Part shown: positions 1 to 9,146 of the stretch, piece after piece
How positions within the stretch are numbered: position 1 is the first letter of the stretch
Layout: the number at the start of each line of letters is the position of its first letter
Translations under genes and position numbers: made by a program
Notes under the pieces: model-generated
The model's database searches: none
What the model was told of the DNA's origin: nothing
Seen by the model: the letters and a program-made list of their open reading frames with translations, nothing else
Source of the DNA: Pseudomonadota bacterium
GTDB taxonomy: Bacteria; Pseudomonadota; Gammaproteobacteria; Burkholderiales; Thiobacillaceae
Reading direction: 5' to 3'
NCBI GenBank assembly: GCA_021791235.1
Contig: JAJYXA010000219.1
Location: 1-11,537, forward strand
DNA length: 11,537 bases

Positions 1-29
1 GGCGACTTTGAGCAGCTCGGTCGAGGAGT

Positions 30-203
30 TCAAGCTTTCCGCCTTGGTCGGATACTCGAATCAGGCACCTGTCGGGGACTCGCCCGCGCCACGCCATCGA
101 GCAACTTGACGAAGTTCCGTTTCGGTCTGAAAAGAACGACAGCTTTCATGGCGAAGGTCGCCTGGACCAGGTGGTCTTCGCTGTTGATGTCGGTGTAGGC
201 CAT
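30..203 (-). pseudogene. hsdR: 5' remnant of type I restriction subunit gene hsdR
   Basis: The reading frame starts MAYTDINSEDHLVQATFA, which matches the well-conserved beginning of HsdR, the ATP-dependent translocase/endonuclease subunit of type I restriction-modification systems (usually around 800-1100 aa). After residue 18 the similarity I recognise ends. The frame continues with about 39 unrelated residues to a TGA at 30-32, and none of the HsdR nuclease or helicase motifs follow in any frame up to the window edge. This is best read as a deletion or recombination scar that left only the first codons. The ATG lies 8 bp after the yafQ stop codon, so the original hsdR probably sat at the end of the dinJ-yafQ transcript. 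The short frame may still be translated, but no function is expected. The origin of the sequence left of about 150 is unknown. Confidence 0.7.
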
Positions 204-211
204 GCGTGCTA

Positions 212-496
212 TTAGCCGAACAGCTCACTATGCGAGCCTAGCCGAGCCAGCCGCAAAGTGTCGGCATCCGGCTTGCTGTAGATCAGCAGAAGATCAGGCT
301 TGATGTGGCACTCGCGGTAACCGGCCCAATCGCCGCTCAGTACATGGTCGCGGTTGCCCTCCGGCAATGCTTGATCGACCAGCAGCAATTCCATGACGGC
401 GGACACCCGCGTATCCACGTCTTTGCCATGGCGCGGTGTTGCCTTCACGCGCTTGTAATCGCGTTTGAATGCCGATGAGCGCTCAATCGTCCGCAT
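212..496 (-). CDS. yafQ: YafQ-family (RelE superfamily) mRNA interferase toxin
   Basis: This 94-aa basic protein matches YafQ over its whole length. YafQ is a ribosome-dependent endoribonuclease that cuts mRNA in the ribosomal A site and is neutralised by the antitoxin DinJ. The residues placed like the known catalytic set are present: His51, His64, Asp68 and His89, with Phe93 next to the end in the C-terminal ELFG. The GYRECHIKPDLLLIY segment aligns with the GYRDAHVEPDWILIY region of E. coli YafQ. The ATG lies inside the end of the antitoxin gene (14-nt overlap), and the Shine-Dalgarno match is weak, which suggests translation coupled to dinJ. The gene has the family's usual length and no visible damage, so the toxin is probably active. 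Confidence 0.93.
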   Translation of the reverse strand: MRTIERSSAFKRDYKRVKATPRHGKDVDTRVSAVMELLLVDQALPEGNRDHVLSGDWAGYRECHIKPDLLLIYSKPDADTLRLARLGSHSELFG

Positions 497-749
497 TCAA
501 GTCGGCCATCAGCGCGTCGACGCTTTTGAATTTCTTGCCCTTGCCTGCCTCAAGCTCAGCAATGGCCTTGCGGGTGGTGGCATTGGGCGCCTTCACCTCA
601 AAAGGCAAGCGACGCTCATCCGCTATGCGCAGCATCAGCAAACGGATGGCGTCCGAAATGGACAAGCCCATTTCTTCCAGCGCATCAGCGGCGCGTTCCT
701 TGGTGGCTGTGTCTATGCGGGCGCGAACGTAGGTGTCAGCAGTGCTCAT
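483..749 (-). CDS. dinJ: DinJ/RelB-family antitoxin
   Basis: This 88-aa protein begins MSTADTYVRARIDTATKERA and continues with EEMGLSISDAIRLLMLRIA. That is the ribbon-helix-helix DNA-binding fold typical of RelB/DinJ antitoxins (about residues 5-48). The acidic, flexible C-terminal part (residues 50-88) would wrap the toxin. The ATG at 749 was chosen because AAGGAA lies 5 nt upstream and family homology starts there; the open frame itself runs further upstream to 839. DinJ should neutralise the overlapping YafQ and, with it, repress its own promoter at 781-809. A downstream overlap of 14 nt with the toxin gene is usual for this family. Confidence 0.92.
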   Translation of the reverse strand: MSTADTYVRARIDTATKERAADALEEMGLSISDAIRLLMLRIADERRLPFEVKAPNATTRKAIAELEAGKGKKFKSVDALMADLNADD

Positions 750-780
750 GGCGATTCCTTGAAAGGATACTTGGAACCCG

Positions 781-809
781 ATTGTAGTCACATGGCGACC
801 ACATGTCGA
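781..809 (-). promoter_or_regulatory. dinJ-yafQ promoter with CACATG direct repeat
   Basis: On the minus strand a -35 element TCGACA (804-809) and a -10 element TACAAT (781-786) are separated by exactly 17 bp, a strong sigma-70 match, 31 bp before the dinJ start codon. Inside the spacer the hexamer CACATG occurs twice (789-794 and 800-805), 11 bp apart, so both copies face the same side of the helix. This is a good candidate operator for the DinJ ribbon-helix-helix dimer. The promoter is seen in the sequence; the operator role is inferred. Confidence 0.6.
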
Positions 810-903
810 GACTGAGCCATTCCTCGCTTCACGCGCCAAATATTCACGTTATTTGCGGTCGGTGTGCTGGTCTTCTAGGGTCATCGGGCGAAGCTTCCAA
901 TCG

Positions 904-929
904 GCTGGCAAGCTCAGGTGCTTGCCAGC
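904..929 (-). terminator. Perfect 10-bp hairpin at the end of the 70-aa gene
   Basis: GCTGGCAAGC (904-913) and GCTTGCCAGC (920-929) form a perfect 10-bp stem with a 6-nt loop. The stem-loop contains the TGA (914-916) of the minus-strand 70-aa gene and lies before the dinJ promoter, so it could end transcription of the brnA-like operon. No uridine tract follows on the minus strand, so it may act as an mRNA-stabilising or Rho-assisted end rather than a classic terminator. Confidence 0.4.
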
Positions 930-1126
930 TTCGGGGCTTCTTTATCCGCCGGGCCCGCGTCGGTCACGAACTCCTCGACCAGCACACCGTCGCGCATCAG
1001 CACCAGCGGCGTATTGGTTTGCCGGGCGATCTCGCGAGCCCGCTGAGCCGCGCGCAACAAGGCTTTGGGCGCTGCCTGCATGTCGGCATCGGGAAGTTGG
1101 GAAACCGCAATCGTCGGCTTCGTCAT
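914..1126 (-). CDS. Small protein of unknown function coupled to a BrnA-type antitoxin
   Basis: I do not recognise this 70-aa protein as a named family. It has an amphipathic helical middle, residues 20-37 (PKALLRAAQRAREIARQT), then a short strand-like NTPLVLMRDGVLVEEFV. The latter resembles small proteins with a 'TGTPLxxxRDGxxV' ending that often sit in toxin-antitoxin-like operons. Its ATG overlaps the stop codon of the upstream DUF4415 antitoxin gene as ATGA, so the two are translationally coupled. It has no signal peptide, membrane segment or cysteine. It could be a second antitoxin-like or partner protein. It lacks the features of BrnT (DUF497), the usual BrnA partner, which in any case lies upstream in canonical operons. 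Confidence 0.7.
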   Translation of the reverse strand: MTKPTIAVSQLPDADMQAAPKALLRAAQRAREIARQTNTPLVLMRDGVLVEEFVTDAGPADKEAPKLAST

Positions 1127-1437
1127 GTCTTGGTCACTTCCTTCAACATCGCCTCGCGGAGAATTACGTTGAGGCGCGTCTGATAGCCTTTGCCCTTGGA
1201 CTTCAGCCAGACCAGGACGTCGGAATCGACGCGCACGGTCGTCACGGTCTTGGTCGGTTTATAGAACGGGTTGCGTACCGCGCTTTTCCAGAATTCCTCC
1301 GTCAGCGGGGGGATGTCGCCAGTATCGATCTCGCTGTCCCGCCTGGCGCGCAAGGCGGCTATTTCCGCCTTCTGCCTAGCCGTCAGCGGCGGCGGATTGA
1401 CCGGGTCGAATTCATGCCTAACGGTTTTCTTGCTCAT
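1123..1437 (-). CDS. BrnA-type antitoxin (DUF4415 family), no BrnT partner
   Basis: This 104-aa protein carries the BrnA/DUF4415 signature. A linker containing DTGDIPPLTEEFWKSAVRNPFYKP (split here as residues 38-47 and 48-61) is followed by the ribbon-helix-helix core TTVRVDSDVLVWLKSKGKGYQTR (about residues 66-88) and a final NVILREAM helix. BrnA proteins bind DNA and neutralise the RelE-like toxin BrnT. The ATG at 1437 has AGGAG about 10 nt upstream; an open frame extends further upstream but is not family-like. A TATAAA box lies at 1475-1480 on this strand. In canonical operons brnT precedes brnA, but here the upstream DNA is the broken hsdM end, and no DUF497 protein is present. The antitoxin is therefore an orphan or is paired with the 70-aa protein downstream. 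Confidence 0.85.
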   Translation of the reverse strand: MSKKTVRHEFDPVNPPPLTARQKAEIAALRARRDSEIDTGDIPPLTEEFWKSAVRNPFYKPTKTVTTVRVDSDVLVWLKSKGKGYQTRLNVILREAMLKEVTKT

Positions 1438-1474
1438 AGTCTCTTTTCTCCTTTCGCGTCGCCTCTCGCGCAAA

Positions 1475-1480
1475 TTTATA
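1475..1480 (-). promoter_or_regulatory. Possible -10 element of the brnA-like operon
   Basis: TATAAA on the minus strand stands 37 bp before the antitoxin ATG, in an A/T-rich patch within GC-rich DNA. The position 17 bp further upstream (1498-1503, CCTGAT) is a poor -35 and lies at the end of the truncated hsdM frame. The promoter may have formed at, or survived, the junction with hsdM. Confidence 0.35.
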
Positions 1481-1498
1481 CCGCTATCTCCCCGCTCA

Positions 1499-1894
1499 TC
1501 AGGCGCGGCAGTCCTTGGGCAACTGGTTGGCCAGCGGCTCGAAGTCGGCTTCGATGGCGTTCATGGCCGCCACAATGGCCGCGCCGAGATTGGCGCCGGC
1601 GGGCAGCTTGAGCAGATGGTCGTAGCGGGCGATCTCGGGCAGCATCAGCGCGCGGCGCATGATGAAGTCGCCCTTCATCAGCGGACGGCTGGGCATCTTG
1701 CCGGCGGCCTGGTCGGCCTCGATGGCTCGCAACGCCGCCTGGTAGCGGTTGGCTGCGTGGCGCAGGAAGATCACGCCGAGCACCGGCATGCAGTACTCGC
1801 TGCTGGTCAGCTTGGAATTGGCGCGCAGCTGATCGGCGGCCTCCCAGAGGCTGTCTTCGATCTTTGAAATATTCTGGAAGGCACTGACACTCAT
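1499..1894 (-). pseudogene. hsdM: Truncated 5' part of type I DNA methylase gene hsdM
   Basis: The 131-aa product matches the N-terminal domain of HsdM, the adenine methyltransferase subunit of type I restriction-modification. It begins MSVSAFQNISKIEDSLWEAA and shows the conserved KLTSSEYCMPVLGVIFLRHA and ALMLPEIARYDHLLKLP blocks. It stops in QLPKDCRA, near the end of the N-terminal helical domain. The catalytic SAM-binding and NPPF motifs of the normal 500-800-aa enzyme are missing and do not reappear downstream, and no hsdS is present. The start at 1894 is set by family homology; the open frame extends 10 codons further upstream. The fragment cannot methylate DNA. It and the hsdR remnant at 30-203 are the two ends of one lost system, with small addiction-type genes between them. 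Confidence 0.85.
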
Positions 1895-1947
1895 TGCTTC
1901 ATCGGCTCGCTGGGCTTGACGCAAGGTATGGACATTTTAGGGGCGCG

Positions 1948-2364
1948 TTACTTGTCGGCGGAGGCCGACCAGTCGAACACGCGCAGGCCGGGTATCCGCG
2001 TGAAGGCGCGGTCAGCGCTGACCAGCGTGCAGTCTTCGGCCAGAGCATGGGTGGCGATCAACAGATCCATGGCCGACAGGCCGATGCCCTGGGTCTCCAT
2101 GCGGGTACGCAGTTCAGCGTAAGCCTGCGCCGTGGCCGACGTCCAGGGCAAACTGGGAATGTCTTGGAGAAAGACTTCGACCGCTTTTGCCAGCCGGGTG
2201 GCGTCCGGTCGGCGCGTCACGCCAAAACGCAATTCAGCCTCGGTAATGACCGAGATGCACGCATCTCGCTGCGCGAGCAGACTTTGCAAGGCCGCGCCGA
2301 CTCTTCCCCGAATCAAGGTGGACGCGGCGTTGGTATCGAGCATATGGCGATGGGAGCGCCTCAC
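1948..2364 (-). CDS. vapC: VapC-family PIN-domain ribonuclease toxin
   Basis: This 138-aa PIN-domain protein has the acidic residues that bind metal in VapC toxins: Asp10 in HMLDTN, Glu42 in [10 protein letters not shown], Asp100 in [12 protein letters not shown] and Asp118 in LVSADRAF. VapC enzymes are Mg2+-dependent RNases, often acting on tRNA or rRNA, held inactive by VapB. The start is taken as GTG at 2364 because it overlaps the vapB stop as GTGA and has GGGAG 5 nt upstream. GTG at 2370 and ATG at 2343 are alternatives that leave the domain intact. No damage is visible, so the toxin is probably active. Confidence 0.92.
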   Translation of the reverse strand: MRRSHRHMLDTNAASTLIRGRVGAALQSLLAQRDACISVITEAELRFGVTRRPDATRLAKAVEVFLQDIPSLPWTSATAQAYAELRTRMETQGIGLSAMDLLIATHALAEDCTLVSADRAFTRIPGLRVFDWSASADK

Positions 2365-2615
2365 GGCCACTCCCGCTCAATCGGTGGTGCGGGGTCGCGC
2401 GGGATCTCGAAATCCTCGAATTCCTCCGGGGACTCGGCAATCAGGCGGTCACGCAGTTTGAGCCAGGCTTCGAACTTTTTGTTGCGCGGACTCAGGATGA
2501 CATCGCCGGTGACCGGGTCCCGCCGGATCAGCACTTCGTCACCCTCGAAGCGGAACTCGGCCGGCAAGCGCACGGCCTGGCTGCGGCCGTTCTTGAAAAG
2601 TTTGGCAGTTTGCAT
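2361..2615 (-). CDS. vapB: VapB-family antitoxin (AbrB/MazE-type DNA binding)
   Basis: This 84-aa protein starts [20 protein letters not shown], the hallmark of the swapped-hairpin AbrB/SpoVT fold in VapB antitoxins (about residues 1-45). It is followed by an acidic C-terminal tail (FEAWLKLRD onward) that would block VapC. The ATG at 2615 matches the family start; the longer open frame upstream to 2903 is an antisense shadow of the reductase gene. The protein should repress its own promoter (2650-2678) through the palindrome at 2635-2646. The gene overlaps vapC by 4 nt, so antitoxin and toxin are translationally coupled. Confidence 0.93.
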   Translation of the reverse strand: MQTAKLFKNGRSQAVRLPAEFRFEGDEVLIRRDPVTGDVILSPRNKKFEAWLKLRDRLIAESPEEFEDFEIPRDPAPPIEREWP

Positions 2616-2634
2616 GGCGAGGCGCCTTCTCCAT

Positions 2635-2658
2635 TGGTATATACCATGATTTATACCA
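2635..2658. promoter_or_regulatory. vapBC operator: palindrome plus an extra half-site
   Basis: TGGTATATACCA (2635-2646) is a perfect 12-bp palindrome. Its half TATACCA (2640-2646) is repeated in the same orientation at 2652-2658, 12 bp away. The cluster covers the -10 element and the region just downstream of it, where a VapB or VapBC complex would block transcription. Repeated half-sites are typical of toxin-antitoxin operators, in which the toxin:antitoxin ratio controls cooperative binding. Confidence 0.6.
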
Positions 2659-2678
2659 TTTCCCGGGCAGGCCTTCAA
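2650..2678 (-). promoter_or_regulatory. vapBC promoter
   Basis: On the minus strand TTGAAG (2673-2678) and TATAAA (2650-2655) are 17 bp apart, a good sigma-70 promoter 34 bp before the vapB ATG. It fires away from the reductase gene that starts at 2760 on the other strand. Confidence 0.65.
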
Positions 2679-2706
2679 GCGGCAGCCGGGGGCGAAATAT
2701 CTATGA

Positions 2707-2735
2707 TTTCTGCGCCTGTCCGGGCGGATTACAAT
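2707..2735 (+). promoter_or_regulatory. Probable promoter of the arsC-like/hslO pair
   Basis: TACAAT (2730-2735) is a good -10 in the context GATTACAATGGCGG, a form common before betaproteobacterial genes. The hexamer 17 bp upstream, TTTCTG (2707-2712), is a weak -35. Transcription would begin near 2742, leaving a leader of only about 18 nt. Confidence 0.45.
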
Positions 2736-2759
2736 GGCGGTTTTTTCGCTGGACGGCAC

Positions 2760-3116
2760 ATGGTCACGATCTACGGCATCAAGAACTGCGCGACGATGAA
2801 GAAGGCCTTCGCCTGGTGCGAGGCACGGGGCGTCGATTACGCTTTCCACGATTACAAGAAGTCCGGCGTGCCGCGCGAGCGTCTGGTCCTGTGGTGCCAG
2901 CACCTGGGCTGGAAGACGCTGGTCAATAGCCGCGGCACCACCTGGCGCAAGTTGAGCCCGGAGCAGCAGAACTTATCGACGCAGTCCCAGGCGGTGGCGC
3001 TGATGCTCGAATACCCCAGCCTGATCAAGCGGCCGGTGGTCGAGACTGGCGAACAGCTGCTGGTCGGCTTCACGCCGGAATTGTTCGCAAGCTTCGTCGA
3101 CAAGGCCGGAGCATGA
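2760..3116 (+). CDS. ArsC/Spx-family thioredoxin-fold reductase (YffB-like)
   Basis: This 118-aa protein belongs to the ArsC-like family of the thioredoxin fold. It opens [16 protein letters not shown], with the single active-site Cys10 in the GIKNC motif, and has Arg58 ([10 protein letters not shown]) and Arg91 (SLIKRPVV), placed like the oxyanion-binding arginines of ArsC. Members of the YffB/Spx branch are not proven arsenate reductases and may be glutathione-dependent thiol reductases, so no gene symbol is given. The ATG at 2760 matches the family start and follows the TACAAT box closely; the Shine-Dalgarno is weak. The stop codon overlaps the hslO ATG (ATGA), so the two are co-translated. 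Both act in thiol redox chemistry in the cytosol, but a direct link is inference. Confidence 0.88.
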   Translation: MVTIYGIKNCATMKKAFAWCEARGVDYAFHDYKKSGVPRERLVLWCQHLGWKTLVNSRGTTWRKLSPEQQNLSTQSQAVALMLEYPSLIKRPVVETGEQLLVGFTPELFASFVDKAGA

Positions 3117-3994
3117 GCGGTCGGACGAGAAACGATCGCACGACGAACGGCAGCGTCAGCCGCTTCCTGTTCGAGGATCTCGACCTCCGCGGCGCGCTGG
3201 TCCAGCTCACCGGCGCCTGGACGGCGATGCAGCGGGGCAGAAGCTACGCGCCGCCGGTCGCGGCGCTGCTGGGCGAGATGGCGGCGGTCTCCGCCCTGCT
3301 CGCGAGCAACCTCAAGGCGCCTGAACGCTTGAGCCTCCAGCTCCAGGGCGACGGCGCCGTGCCGCTGCTGCTGGTCGATTGCGACCGCCGCCTGCAATTG
3401 CGCGGCATGGCGCGGGCCGAACCCGGCGTCGCCAGCGCGCCGCTGCGGCAGTTGCTGGGCGAGGGCCGCTTGCAGCTCTCGCTGCTGGGCGAGGATGCGG
3501 CCCAGCCCTATCTGTCCACCGTGCCGATCGAGGGCGAAACGGTGGCCGAGATCTTCCAGCATTACCTCTTACAGTCGGAGCAGCAGCCGGCCCGGCTCTG
3601 GCTCGCAGCCGACGGCAACAGTGCTTCCGGGCTGTTTCTCCAGGCCCTGCCCGGCGCCGGAGACAAGGACGCAGACGGCTGGAACCGCGTCCAGTTGCTG
3701 GCCGGGACGGTGCATCCCGAGGAACTCCTGCTGCCCGCCGAGGATCTGTTGGCGCGGCTCTTCCCCGAGGAGACGATCCGCCTGTTCGCGCCGCGCGCGG
3801 TCAGCTATCACTGCCCGCGCGACGAGGACAAGGTGCGCGGCATGCTGATCGGGCTGGGCCGCGAGGAAGTGCAGAGCATCCTCGACGAGCAGGGCGAGAT
3901 CGTGATCCAGGACGAGGTCTGCAACCAGGAATACCGCTACGGCGCCGGCATCATCGACGAGCTGTTCGCCCCGGCCGACCAGACCCTGCACTGA
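3113..3994 (+). CDS. hslO: Hsp33 redox-regulated chaperone with an altered zinc centre
   Basis: This 293-aa protein matches Hsp33 along its length: the N-terminal substrate-binding domain (residues about 15-180, starting SRFLFEDLDLRGALVQL), a helical linker, and the C-terminal redox switch. Hsp33 normally binds zinc with four cysteines in CxC and CxxC motifs. Oxidation releases the zinc and turns on holdase activity. Here the first motif reads HCPRDEDKVRGML, with Cys234 and Arg236, and the second reads DEVCNQEYRY, with Asp267 and Cys270. Only the first and last cysteines remain. The surrounding KVRGMLIGLGREEVQSIL and GEIVIQDEV segments are well conserved, and both codons read cleanly as Arg (CGC) and Asp (GAC), so this does not look like a sequencing slip. 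Cys90 is the only other cysteine. The protein may still form a Cys234-Cys270 disulfide but cannot hold the classic four-cysteine zinc site. Confidence 0.93.
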   Translation: MSGRTRNDRTTNGSVSRFLFEDLDLRGALVQLTGAWTAMQRGRSYAPPVAALLGEMAAVSALLASNLKAPERLSLQLQGDGAVPLLLVDCDRRLQLRGMARAEPGVASAPLRQLLGEGRLQLSLLGEDAAQPYLSTVPIEGETVAEIFQHYLLQSEQQPARLWLAADGNSASGLFLQALPGAGDKDADGWNRVQLLAGTVHPEELLLPAEDLLARLFPEETIRLFAPRAVSYHCPRDEDKVRGMLIGLGREEVQSILDEQGEIVIQDEVCNQEYRYGAGIIDELFAPADQTLH

Positions 3995-4006
3995 CTGAGA
4001 AGGGCC

Positions 4007-4035
4007 TGCAGGTCGGCATTCAGCGCCGACCTGCA
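4007..4035. terminator. Perfect 11-bp hairpin between convergent hslO and nifJ
   Basis: TGCAGGTCGGC (4007-4017) and GCCGACCTGCA (4025-4035) are exact inverted repeats with a 7-nt loop. The hairpin begins 13 bp after the hslO stop and ends 5 bp before the nifJ stop on the other strand, so it can serve both genes. No T-tract follows on either side, so it is an I-type or Rho-assisted terminator at best. Confidence 0.55.
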
Positions 4036-4039
4036 CCGG

Positions 4040-7681
<3,642 letters not shown>

Positions 7682-7724
7682 TTGCAAAACTCCTTGTCCT
7701 ATCGTCAGCCCCCGATACTGCCAA

Positions 7725-7738
7725 GTTTCCCGGGAAAC
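7725..7738. repeat. 14-bp perfect palindrome in the nifJ promoter region
   Basis: GTTTCCCGGGAAAC is an exact 14-bp palindrome between the ANR/FNR-like box (7743-7756) and the probable -10 region of nifJ (about 7715-7720). It sits roughly where the -35 element would be. It could be a repressor site or simply a short cruciform; no known operator is recognised. Confidence 0.45.
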
Positions 7739-7742
7739 CCCT

Positions 7743-7756
7743 GTGACTTAGATCAA
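7743..7756 (-). promoter_or_regulatory. ANR/FNR/DNR-like binding site upstream of nifJ
   Basis: GTGAC-TTAG-ATCAA matches the ANR/DNR-type consensus TTGAC-N4-ATCAA at 9 of 10 defined bases. The preceding T also makes TGTGA-N6-TCAAA, so a CRP-like reading is possible. The box centre (7749.5) is about 30 bp before CAGTAT (7715-7720), a modest -10, which places the site near -41.5 as in class II FNR-activated promoters. This predicts nifJ activation when oxygen is low. Confidence 0.55.
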
Positions 7757-7898
7757 ATGCCGGCGCGGCTGGCGAAAATCCGCGGGTCTGTTCAAGCTGG
7801 GCCGTCGGGAGAACGCCGGCTCAGGGCATCCGCCGCTCGAACGGCAGCGTCACGGTCAATGGCGCACCGACCGCCGCCCTTCGAATCCGGCTGACGGG

Positions 7899-8992
7899 TC
7901 ATTGCCGCCGCGCGAGCCTGGCGCCGGGCCAGAGGTCGGGACGGCTGCGCAGGTATTGCGGCGGATAGTCGGCCGCCGCGCCCAGACGCTGGGCGGCGTG
8001 CCAGCCCCAGCGCGGATCGTCGAGAAAGGCGCGGCCCAGCGCCACCATGTCGGCCTGGCCGGACGCGATGACATTCTCGGCCTGCGCCGGGTCGGCGATC
8101 ATGCCCACCGCGCGCGTCGCGATGCCGGCTTCGCGCTTCACCTGCGCCGCGAAGGGCAGCTGATAGCCGGGACCGGCGACGATCTTCGCGGCCGGCACCA
8201 GGCCGCCGCTGGAGACGCAGACGTAATCGTAGCCCAGCGCCTTCAGCGCGCGTGCCAGCGCCACCGCGACCTCGGGTCCGGCGCCGCCCTCCATCCAGTC
8301 GCTGGCGGTGATCCGGGCGCCCAGGCACTTGTCCCGGGGCAGCACCTCGCGCAGCGCCGCGGCCACCTCGAGCGGAAAGCGCAGCCGGTTCTCCAGCGAA
8401 CCGCCGTAGGCATCGGTCCGATGGTTGGCGAGCGGCGCAGCAGGTAGCCGTGCGCGGCGTGCAGCTCGACCGCGTCCAGCCCCAGACGCACGGTACGGAC
8501 CGCCGCCTGCGCGAAGGCATCGACGATGCGCTTCATGCCGGCGGCATCGAGCGCCTGCGGCGCGTGCCAGTCGTCGCCGAAGGGAATCGCCGAGGGCGCC
8601 TGCGTCGGCCACGGCGATTCCGTCGCCGCCAGCGCCGCCCCGCCCGCCCAGGGCGTCCGGGCCGAAGCCTTGCGCCCGGCGTGGGCGAGCTGGATGCCGA
8701 TCGGCATCTTCGAGATCCGCCGGCAGACCGCGAGCACCCTGGCCATCGCCGCCTCGTTGTGATCGCTGTAGAGCCCGACGCAGCCGTGGGTGATGCGCGC
8801 CTCGCGCGTCACCGCGGTGGCCTCGACGACCAAAAGGCCCGCGCCCGAGAGCGCGAGATTGGGCAGGTGCATCGCGTGCCAGTCGCCCATGCAGCCGTCG
8901 TCGGCGGAATACTGGCACATCGGCGAGATCGCGATGCGGTTGGGCAGCGTGATGCCGCCCAGTTGGATCGGGGTGAACAGCTTGCAGGTCAT
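7899..8992 (-). pseudogene. Old Yellow Enzyme family NADH:flavin oxidoreductase, frameshifted
   Basis: Two overlapping frames together encode one OYE-family flavin reductase of the YqjM/NamA class, FMN enzymes that reduce activated C=C bonds with NAD(P)H. The first frame (start 8992) has SPMCQYSADDGCMGDWH with Cys26 and Tyr28, then QLAHAGRKAS, and the substrate-binding pair His178/His181 in ELHAAHGYLL. Directly after this, near 8430-8438, the frame changes. The remaining protein ([60 protein letters not shown]) runs in another frame to the TGA at 7899. Related proteins read [22 protein letters not shown]. The DNA lacks the part coding HQFLS, about 13 bp, which explains the shift. All else is well conserved, so the lesion is recent or an assembly error. 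As read, only a 249-aa hybrid frame that lost half the barrel would be made. Confidence 0.85.
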
Positions 8993-9084
8993 GGCCGGAG
9001 CCCTCCTCGAGTTGCCGGCATCTTACAGCAGGTGACGAGACGATCGCTCTCTGCGACGCGGTCGCATTAAGCCTTCGTCGCGGG

Positions 9085-9090
9085 TAAAAT
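9085..9090 (+). promoter_or_regulatory. Probable -10 element of the isocitrate dehydrogenase promoter
   Basis: TAAAAT in the context GGGTAAAATGGCGGGTTTT, a -10 form common in betaproteobacteria, lies 56 bp before the ATG at 9147. The matching -35 position (TCGCAT, 9062-9067) is poor. Nothing else clear is seen in the 8993-9146 divergent spacer apart from a weak minus-strand TAAGAT (9020-9025) that could serve the reductase gene. Confidence 0.45.
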
Positions 9091-9146
9091 GGCGGGTTTT
9101 CGGTCGGCATCGCGATCGGATTCAACGTAACCGTGCAGAGGAAACC

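Noticed and set aside
22..36. 15-bp match (CGAGGAGTTCAAGCT) to 9422-9436
   Set aside because: In the dehydrogenase it encodes the common EEFKL segment; the flanks do not match well, so it is taken as a chance match, not a duplication or att site.
2616..2903. Upstream extension of the vapB frame to 180 aa
   Set aside because: The extension runs antisense through the reductase gene and across the vapB promoter and operator; family homology starts at 2615.
7821..7898. In-frame continuation of 25 codons beyond the TGA of the flavin reductase
   Set aside because: The protein before the TGA already ends where family members end, so readthrough is not needed and the continuation has no recognisable content.
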